A stretch of 19,151 bases of DNA from Oscillospiraceae bacterium (GTDB lineage Bacteria; Bacillota_A; Clostridia; Oscillospirales; Oscillospiraceae), in assembly GCA_017627975.1 (NCBI GenBank), contig JAGAFT010000104.1, forward strand, positions 1-19,151. Reading direction: 5' to 3'. A program made the position numbers and the translations under genes. Shown one piece after another: positions 13,765 to 19,151 of the stretch; positions within the stretch are counted from its first letter, which is position 1, and each line of letters starts with the position of its first letter. The notes beneath the pieces were generated by a model. That model saw only the letters and a program-made list of their open reading frames with translations, searched no databases and was not told the DNA's origin.

Positions 13765-15025
13765 AGCCATCACACCCGGCGCTCGTTTTGGGGAAGTGAA
13801 GATTCCTTCCTCCAAGTCCGTGGTACACCGCCTGATGATCTGCGGAGCGCTTGGACAGCGGGAAGTCGAGATTCAATACGACGGGCTCTCCCGGGACATC
13901 CGGGCGACAGCGGAATGCCTGAACGCACTGGGGGCCCAAATACGGGCGGATGAGAAGCGGCTGCACATCTCTCCGATCACGGATCGGGGAGAAAGCAAGA
14001 GAGCCCTGCTTCCGGCCGGTGAGAGCGGTTCCACCCTGCGTTTCCTGATCCCGGTGGCAGGGGCCCTCGGCAGAAGCGCGGATTTCAAAATGGAGGGTCG
14101 TCTTTCCGAACGGCCTCTGGCTCCTTTTGACCGGCTCCTTCGGGAACACGGAATGAGCCTGACGCGGGAGGAGAAGATCCTGCACTGTGACGGACAGCTG
14201 GAAGGAGGCCTGTTTCGGCTTCCCGGGAATGTATCGTCCCAGTACTTTTCAGGGCTCCTGATGGCGCTTCCCGTCCTCAGAGGCGAGAGCGAACTGCAGA
14301 CGGAAGGCGAAATGGAATCGGCGGCCTATGTCCACCTGACGGAAGAGGTCCTGAACAGGGCAAATGTCCGCTTTGACAGGAAAAGTCCCGTGACCTGGAA
14401 GATTTTCGGTCCTCAGACGCCGGAGCTTCCGAAGCTTGTCTCGGCGGAAGGGGACTGGTCCAATGCGGCCTTTTTCCTCTGTGCCGCCGCCCTCTCCGAA
14501 AAGGGCATCCGGGTCGGGGGGCTGAACCCCGCTTCGGTTCAGGGGGACCGGCAGATTCTTGAGATCCTTCGGGACTTTGGCGCAGAAGTTACCGAAGAGG
14601 AAGACAGTGTGACAGTCCGTCGGGGCAGTCAGCGTCCGATCGACGTCAATGCCATGTCCATTCCGGATCTGGTTCCGGTTCTGGCCATTCTCTGCTGCAG
14701 TGCGGAGGGAACCTCCAGGATTACGGGCGCGGCGAGACTGCGCCTGAAAGAATCAGACCGCCTGAAAACGACCACGGCGCTTATTCGCAGCCTGGGAGGG
14801 GAAGCGGAAGAACATCCGGACGGTATCATCATCCACGGAAAAGGCAGACTGCGCGGCGGCAGTTCAGACTCGTACAATGATCATCGCATCGCGATGAGTG
14901 CGGCTGTGGCGGCCGTCCTGTGTGCCGAACCGGTCATCGTATCCGGGGCTGAGTGTGTGGAAAAATCCTATCCTGCTTTCTGGAGGGATTTTGAAGCGCT
15001 GTGCCGTATGCAGGACCCCGGCTGA
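13757..15025 (+). CDS. aroA: 3-phosphoshikimate 1-carboxyvinyltransferase (EPSP synthase)
   Basis: Sixth step: transfers enolpyruvyl from PEP to shikimate 3-phosphate. The 422-residue protein has the two-domain EPSPS fold, with SSKS (18-21, Lys20), SSQYFSGLLMALP (160-172), LRLKESDRL (328-336) and NDHRIAMS (374-381). The PEP-site loop reads GESGSTLRF (88-96) instead of the enterobacterial GNAGTAMRP, with Phe96 where that proline stands; this variant occurs in clostridial-type enzymes and could alter glyphosate sensitivity, which I cannot predict. The start overlaps the end of aroB by 8 bases. A 44-base gap follows to aroC, the only real gap in the operon. Confidence 0.96.
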   Translation: MIKAITPGARFGEVKIPSSKSVVHRLMICGALGQREVEIQYDGLSRDIRATAECLNALGAQIRADEKRLHISPITDRGESKRALLPAGESGSTLRFLIPVAGALGRSADFKMEGRLSERPLAPFDRLLREHGMSLTREEKILHCDGQLEGGLFRLPGNVSSQYFSGLLMALPVLRGESELQTEGEMESAAYVHLTEEVLNRANVRFDRKSPVTWKIFGPQTPELPKLVSAEGDWSNAAFFLCAAALSEKGIRVGGLNPASVQGDRQILEILRDFGAEVTEEEDSVTVRRGSQRPIDVNAMSIPDLVPVLAILCCSAEGTSRITGAARLRLKESDRLKTTTALIRSLGGEAEEHPDGIIIHGKGRLRGGSSDSYNDHRIAMSAAVAAVLCAEPVIVSGAECVEKSYPAFWRDFEALCRMQDPG

Positions 15026-15069
15026 ACGGCACGGCCGTTTTGCTTGATCACAGGAAAGGAAGAAACGAG

Positions 15070-16143
15070 ATGAGCAGCGTTTTTATCGGCACGGCACTGC
15101 GTCTGTCGATCTTTGGCCAGAGCCACAGTGAAGCCATCGGCATGACCCTGGACGGTTTGCCGGCTGGAATTCCGATTGACCCGGACAGACTTCAGCGCTT
15201 CCTGAACCGCCGGGCGCCGGGCCAAAACGACTGGTCCACGCCGCGGCGTGAGGAGGACAGACCGGAGTTCCTGTGCGGACTGAAAGACGGACTGACCTGC
15301 GGGGCGCCTCTGACCGCCGTCATCCGGAATCACAACACCCGCGGGAAGGATTATGAGCAGCTTCGTATTCTACCGAGACCCGGACACGCTGACTATACCG
15401 CCCGGATCCGATACGGGGGATATCAGGACTATAACGGCGGAGGGCATTTTTCCGGACGGCTGACCGCGCCGCTCTGTGTTGCTGGCGGCCTGCTGCTCCA
15501 GATGCTGGAACGCAGGGAAATCACCGCGGACGCAAGAATTCTGCGGATTGCCGATGTTGCGGACGATGCGCCCTTTGTTTCTTCCGTGGCGGAAAAGGCC
15601 TTCCCGGCAGTCTCCGACGAAGCCGCGCTGCGGATGCAAAAGGCGATCTCCGATGCGAGGGACGAAGGGGATTCTGTCGGCGGGATCATCGAGTGTGTCA
15701 TCCGCGGTGTCCCGGCGGGGCTCGGGGAACCAATGTTTGACGGAGTAGAGAACCGGATTGCACAGCTGATGTTTGCCGTGCCGGCTGTCAAAGGCATTGA
15801 ATTCGGAGCCGGTTTTGCGGCCGCCGGGATGCGAGGCAGCGAAAACAACGACGAATATTGCATTCAAAATGGAAAGGTCCGGACCTGCAGCAATCATGCC
15901 GGAGGAATCCTCGGCGGAATTACCAACGGCGAAGAGATTGTATTTCGGGCAGCGTTCAAACCGACTCCGTCTATTTCAAAATTACAGCAGAGCGTCAATT
16001 TGGAAACCATGCAGCCGGAGACACTTCAGATTACGGGACGGCATGATCCCTGTATCGTTCCCCGTGCGGTGCCGGTTACAGAAGCGGTTGCAGCCATTGC
16101 AATAGCAGATATGATTCTGGGAGGTCATGGTACATGGAACTGA
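15070..16143 (+). CDS. aroC: Chorismate synthase
   Basis: Last common step: reduced-FMN-dependent elimination of phosphate from EPSP to give chorismate. The 357-residue protein carries the signature stretches FGQSHSEAIG (15-24, His19), RPGHADYT (103-110), GGGHFSGRLTAP (123-134), SNHAGGILGGITNG (274-287) and GRHDPCIVPRAVPVTEA (323-339, with Asp326). I chose ATG 15070, where the family's N-terminus begins and AAAGGAAG lies a few bases upstream; an in-frame ATG at 15001 would add 23 residues inside the end of aroA. Its stop overlaps pheA by 10 bases. The FMN requirement makes this pathway depend on the flavin supply served by ribU next door, though the adjacency may be chance. Confidence 0.97.
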   Translation: MSSVFIGTALRLSIFGQSHSEAIGMTLDGLPAGIPIDPDRLQRFLNRRAPGQNDWSTPRREEDRPEFLCGLKDGLTCGAPLTAVIRNHNTRGKDYEQLRILPRPGHADYTARIRYGGYQDYNGGGHFSGRLTAPLCVAGGLLLQMLERREITADARILRIADVADDAPFVSSVAEKAFPAVSDEAALRMQKAISDARDEGDSVGGIIECVIRGVPAGLGEPMFDGVENRIAQLMFAVPAVKGIEFGAGFAAAGMRGSENNDEYCIQNGKVRTCSNHAGGILGGITNGEEIVFRAAFKPTPSISKLQQSVNLETMQPETLQITGRHDPCIVPRAVPVTEAVAAIAIADMILGGHGTWN

Positions 16144-17276
16144 GCGAATACAGAAACAAACTGGACAGCATTGACGAAGAGATCCTGCGGCTGTTTTCGG
16201 AACGAATGAACATCGCCGCGGAAATTGCCTCCTGGAAACAGGAAAACAGCTTGCCGGTACTGGATGTCCGCAGGGAGAAGGAGAAGCTTCAGCGCATCGA
16301 AGAGATGAGCGATCCCGAGCTCTCTGACTATACGTTCACGCTTTTCTCCATGCTGATGGAGCTCTCGCGCAGCAGACAGAACCGGATCCTTCACCGGGAG
16401 AGCCCGGAAACCCGGGCCATAGAGGAAGCGCTTCGCGATACCCCCCAGCTCTTTCCGGAAAAGGCGATTGTCGCCTGCCAGGGGGTAGAGGGTGCGTATT
16501 CCGGAATCGCCTGTGAGAAGCTTTTTGCCCGCCCCAGTATTTTTTATTTCTCCTCCTTTGACGCGGTGTTTACCGCGGTGGAGAAGGGCCTCTGCCGATA
16601 CGGCGTCATTCCGGTGGAAAACTCCACGGCGGGTACCGTAAACGCGGTGTATGACCTGATGGTGAAGCACGACTTTCGGATTGTGCGTTCAGTACGGATC
16701 AAGGTTGATCACAATCTTCTGGTACGGCCCGGCACCAGGGCGGAGGACATCACGGAAATCTATTCACACGGTCAGGCGCTGACCCAGTGTGCGGGCTTCC
16801 TGCAGCGTTTTCCGAATGCGAAGATCATCCCCTGCGAAAATACTGCTGTTGCCGCCAAAATGGTTGCGGAATCGGCGGATCCCGGCGTGGCGGCGCTCTC
16901 TTCCCGAAGCTGTGCGAAGCTGTACGGCCTGGAAATCCTTATGGCCTCGGTGCAGGATTCGGATAACAACTATACCCGGTTTATCTGTATCTCCAAGAAT
17001 CTTGAAATCTATCCGGGCGCGGATCACACCAGCCTGATGATGGTGATTCGGGATGAACCGGGCACACTCCATCATGTGCTTGCGCGGTTTTACGTGCTCG
17101 GCATCAACATGCATAAACTCGAAAGCCGTCCGATTCCCGGGAGAAACTGGGAATATCGCTTCTATTTTGACCTGGACACATCGGTATATTCTCCAAAGTT
17201 TATCCAACTGATGGGTGAACTCGGTGATATCTGTGAAGAGTATGAGTATCTCGGAAGCTACAGCGAGGTGGTCTGA
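16134..17276 (+). CDS. pheA: Bifunctional chorismate mutase / prephenate dehydratase (P-protein)
   Basis: Converts chorismate to prephenate and then to phenylpyruvate. An N-terminal AroQ-type mutase (1 to about 88) keeps the active-site set Arg7, Arg24, Lys35, Asp44, Arg47 and Glu48 at the spacing seen in the E. coli enzyme. The dehydratase domain (about 110-285) has QGVEGAYS (116-123), PVENSTAGTV (160-169), SHGQALTQC (211-219) and the catalytic NYTRF (279-283, Thr281). The C-terminal ACT domain (about 298-375) holds ESRP (330-333), the phenylalanine-binding motif, so feedback inhibition by Phe is expected. It also supplies prephenate for the separate TyrA. The 380-residue length is typical. 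The stop codon ends exactly where the aroEK start begins. Confidence 0.97.
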   Translation: MELSEYRNKLDSIDEEILRLFSERMNIAAEIASWKQENSLPVLDVRREKEKLQRIEEMSDPELSDYTFTLFSMLMELSRSRQNRILHRESPETRAIEEALRDTPQLFPEKAIVACQGVEGAYSGIACEKLFARPSIFYFSSFDAVFTAVEKGLCRYGVIPVENSTAGTVNAVYDLMVKHDFRIVRSVRIKVDHNLLVRPGTRAEDITEIYSHGQALTQCAGFLQRFPNAKIIPCENTAVAAKMVAESADPGVAALSSRSCAKLYGLEILMASVQDSDNNYTRFICISKNLEIYPGADHTSLMMVIRDEPGTLHHVLARFYVLGINMHKLESRPIPGRNWEYRFYFDLDTSVYSPKFIQLMGELGDICEEYEYLGSYSEVV

Positions 17277-18497
17277 ATGAAATGCGGTCTGCTCGGGGAA
17301 AAGCTCGGCCACAGCTATTCGCCGCGGATTCATGCGGAACTGGCCGACTATGAATATGTGCTCTACGAAAAGAAAGCCGAAGAGGTTGAAGGCTTCGTCA
17401 GGGAAGGAGACTGGCACGGGCTGAACGTGACCATTCCGTACAAGAAGACGGTGATTCCTTTCTGTGATGAGCTGACAGAGCTGGCGGCACAGATCGGCAG
17501 CGTGAACACGCTTCTGAGACGGCCGGACGGAAGCATTCTCGGTGACAACACCGATGCCTACGGATTTGAAACGCTGCTCCGGAAGACCGGCTTTGCTCCG
17601 GCCGGAAAAAAAGCGCTGGTCCTTGGAAGCGGAGGCGCATCCGCGACGGTCTGTGCCTGCCTGCGGCATTTCGGGGCGGAAGTCATTGTCGTATCGAGAA
17701 GCGGCGAAATCAACTATCAGAATGTGGCGAAGCTCCATGCGGATGCCGCGTTGGTGGTGAATACGACCCCTCTTGGCATGTTTCCGAAAAACGGAGAGAA
17801 AGCACTGGATCTGATTCCATTTTTCAGGCTGGAGGCGGTACTGGACGTGGTCTACAACCCGGCGCGCACGGCACTGCTGCTGCAGGCCGAGGAACTTGGC
17901 ATCCCGTGCGCCGGCGGGCTCAGAATGCTGGTTGCCCAGGGGGTGCGTGCATCCGAAATCTTTCTGGGGCATCGTCATCCCGAAGAGGAGCTGGAGCGCA
18001 TCTACGGAAAGCTGAGCGGCGAAATGCAGAATATCATCCTGATCGGGATGCCGGGCTCCGGGAAGAGCACAATTGCCGAACGTCTGGCAAAAGCACTCGG
18101 GAGGGAATGTGTGGAAGCCGATCTGGAGATTGAGAAAGCGGCCGGATGCACGATTCCGGAGATTTTCGCCGCAGAAGGGGAGGAAGGCTTCCGACGTCGG
18201 GAAACAGCGGTTCTCGCCGAACTCGGCAAACGCTCCGGACTGGTGCTCTCCACCGGAGGCGGCTGTGTAACGCGGGAGGATAACTATCCGCTTCTGCACC
18301 AGAACGGAATCATGATCCGGATTACCCGTGATCTCACAAAGCTTGCCAGGGCGGGAAGACCGCTGTCGCGAAATGCGGACCTTGCAGAGATGGCCGCGGC
18401 ACGGGAACCGTTTTATGCCCGCTTCGCGGATGCGACCGTCTCCAACGACGGAACACCTGAGGAAACGGTACAGGCAATTCTGGAGGTGCTGAAATGA
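17277..18497 (+). CDS. aroEK: Shikimate dehydrogenase - shikimate kinase fusion (AroE-AroK)
   Basis: One 406-residue chain joins two consecutive-in-pathway enzymes. Residues 1 to about 245 are shikimate dehydrogenase: GHSYSP (11-16, shikimate-binding Ser13/Ser15), NVTIPYK with catalytic Lys56, NTDAYG with Asp93, and the NADP loop GSGGAS (117-122). Residues 250-406 are shikimate kinase: Walker A GMPGSGKS (257-264), Asp282 of the shikimate site, GFRRRE (304-309), STGGGC (325-330) and Arg361 in the lid (GRPLS). The linker is only a few residues (IYGKLSGEM). All key residues are present in both halves, so both should be active: dehydroshikimate to shikimate, then to shikimate 3-phosphate. The kinase Met250 has no obvious ribosome binding site of its own. 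It overlaps aroQ by four bases. Confidence 0.95.
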   Translation: MKCGLLGEKLGHSYSPRIHAELADYEYVLYEKKAEEVEGFVREGDWHGLNVTIPYKKTVIPFCDELTELAAQIGSVNTLLRRPDGSILGDNTDAYGFETLLRKTGFAPAGKKALVLGSGGASATVCACLRHFGAEVIVVSRSGEINYQNVAKLHADAALVVNTTPLGMFPKNGEKALDLIPFFRLEAVLDVVYNPARTALLLQAEELGIPCAGGLRMLVAQGVRASEIFLGHRHPEEELERIYGKLSGEMQNIILIGMPGSGKSTIAERLAKALGRECVEADLEIEKAAGCTIPEIFAAEGEEGFRRRETAVLAELGKRSGLVLSTGGGCVTREDNYPLLHQNGIMIRITRDLTKLARAGRPLSRNADLAEMAAAREPFYARFADATVSNDGTPEETVQAILEVLK

Positions 18498-18952
18498 AAT
18501 TTCTGATTATCAACGGGCCGAACCTCAACATGCTCGGCATCCGTGAGCCGGCTATCTATGGCGAACAGGATTTTCGCGCGCTGCAGCGTTTTATCTTCGA
18601 CTGCTGTCATGAGGAAGGCATTGAGCCGGTTCTCTTTCAGTCCAATCACGAGGGCGCGATCGTGGACCGGATTCAGGCGGCCTACCGGGATGCAGACGGA
18701 ATCATCATCAATCCGGCCGCCTTTACCCACACTAGCGTTGCCATTCTGGACGCCCTGAAGGCTGTTGCAATCCCGACGGTGGAAGTCCATCTTTCCGACG
18801 TCGGCAGCCGCGAGAGCTTCCGTCAGATCTCGTATCCCGGCATGGCCTGTATCAAGACCTTTGCCGGCTTGGGCTTTGAGGGATATCGACAGGCAATCCT
18901 GTATCTGAAAAACTGGCTGAGCGAACATGCTGAAGAATCCGCACAAGCCTGA
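18494..18952 (+). CDS. aroQ: Type II 3-dehydroquinate dehydratase
   Basis: Third pathway step, 3-dehydroquinate to 3-dehydroshikimate. This 152-residue flavodoxin-like protein is the dodecameric type II form, unrelated to the Schiff-base type I AroD. GPNLNMLG (8-15) is diagnostic. The catalytic set is complete: Arg17 and Tyr22 on the lid loop, Asn73, His79, His99 and Arg110, each offset two residues from the Mycobacterium enzyme. It is the last gene of the operon, overlapping aroEK by four bases and followed 18 bases later by the terminator. Confidence 0.97.
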   Translation: MKFLIINGPNLNMLGIREPAIYGEQDFRALQRFIFDCCHEEGIEPVLFQSNHEGAIVDRIQAAYRDADGIIINPAAFTHTSVAILDALKAVAIPTVEVHLSDVGSRESFRQISYPGMACIKTFAGLGFEGYRQAILYLKNWLSEHAEESAQA

Positions 18953-18970
18953 CCAGAATTCGATCCAGGC

Positions 18971-19017
18971 AAAAAACGGAGAAGGAGCGCCCCATGAGCA
19001 CTCCTTCTCCGTTTTTT
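18971..19017 (+). terminator. Terminator of the aro operon
   Basis: The 17-base arm AAAAAACGGAGAAGGAG (18971-18987) pairs perfectly with CTCCTTCTCCGTTTTTT (19001-19017) across a 13-base loop. The final T run is the transcription stop. This is the strongest terminator in the window and doubles as the insertion target of the adjoining intron. Confidence 0.93.
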
Positions 19018-19018
19018 G

Positions 19019-19151
19019 GTGCGCCCGGCGAGCGCACATTCTAACGGGTGAAAGTCCCGAGACCGCCCGGCAGCGGGAAGGTCACAGCCAAAGCCAAGGG
19101 TGTCCGTTGTGAAGCGGAATCTGAAGGAAGGCAGCGGCAAAACTCTGGCCC
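19019..19151 (+). mobile_element. Group IIC intron, 5' end of domain I (continues beyond window)
   Basis: GTGCG at 19019-19023 is the group II intron 5' end motif. The following 128 bases match bacterial class C introns such as that of Oceanobacillus iheyensis in order: GCCCGGC (19022-19028), TCTAACGGGTGAAAGTCCCGA (about 19040-19060), AAGGGTGTCCGT (about 19096-19107), GGAATCTGAAGGAAG (about 19116-19130) and GGCAAAACT (about 19136-19144). Class C introns insert just after Rho-independent terminator stems, as here. The reverse transcriptase gene and domains II-VI, if present, lie outside the window; I cannot say whether the copy is complete. Confidence 0.9.

Noticed and set aside
16764..18299. 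511-codon minus-strand open frame opposite pheA and aroEK
   Set aside because: The two plus-strand genes have every catalytic motif; the antisense product has no recognisable domain and no ribosome binding site that I can see.
1..19151. CRISPR arrays, tRNA or rRNA genes, prophage or insertion sequences
   Set aside because: I found no spaced direct repeats, no cloverleaf, no rRNA-like stretches and no transposase or phage gene; the only mobile element is the intron at the right edge.

Overview
The window reads as a piece of chromosome from a Gram-positive anaerobe of the class Clostridia (Bacillota). The composition is moderately GC-rich. Support comes from strong GGAGG ribosome binding sites, sigma-A type promoters with 17-base spacers, Rho-independent terminators, an FMN riboswitch in front of a RibU-type riboflavin transporter, a DUF5685/J-domain gene pair, a Thermotoga/Bacillus-type DAHP synthase with an N-terminal ferredoxin-like domain, and a PotC-PotD fusion. 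I cannot name a genus. Nothing looks like phage or plasmid; the only mobile element is a group II intron cut by the right edge.

Left part (1-5900): the 3' end of a PfkB-family sugar/nucleoside kinase converges on a thrH-type HAD phosphatase gene across a two-way terminator. A minus-strand polyamine uptake operon, potA-potB-potCD, follows; its last gene fuses permease and substrate-binding protein. The operon has a leader of about 330 nt: a strong extended -10 promoter, a branched, P1-closed RNA fold of about 134 nt, then a perfect terminator hairpin just before the potA ribosome binding site, with a competing antiterminator pairing. This looks like a riboswitch-type attenuator of a class I do not recognise.

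Middle part (5900-10660): a D-Ala-D-Ala ligase gene, then three tightly packed genes (a small membrane zinc-ribbon protein, a DUF5685 protein and a J-domain protein with a cysteine-rich tail). The DUF5685 protein carries DDxxD and DxxxD motifs resembling those of all-alpha class I prenyl/terpenoid synthases. A convergent YpsA/SLOG-like gene and ribU follow; these two diverge from promoters whose -35 boxes overlap on opposite strands. ribU is preceded by a complete FMN riboswitch and terminator.

Right part (10660-19151): one eight-gene operon encodes all seven shikimate-pathway reactions plus the branches to phenylalanine and tyrosine: aroF (DAHP synthase), tyrA, aroB, aroA, aroC, pheA (chorismate mutase-prephenate dehydratase), an aroE-aroK fusion and aroQ. 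All junctions except aroA-aroC overlap or abut. In front lies a short leader peptide gene rich in Tyr and Phe codons, with terminator and antiterminator hairpins, so the operon is probably controlled by ribosome-mediated attenuation sensing charged tRNA-Tyr/tRNA-Phe. The operon ends in a 17-bp terminator stem, and the 5' end of a group IIC intron begins one base after its T run, the usual target of that intron class.
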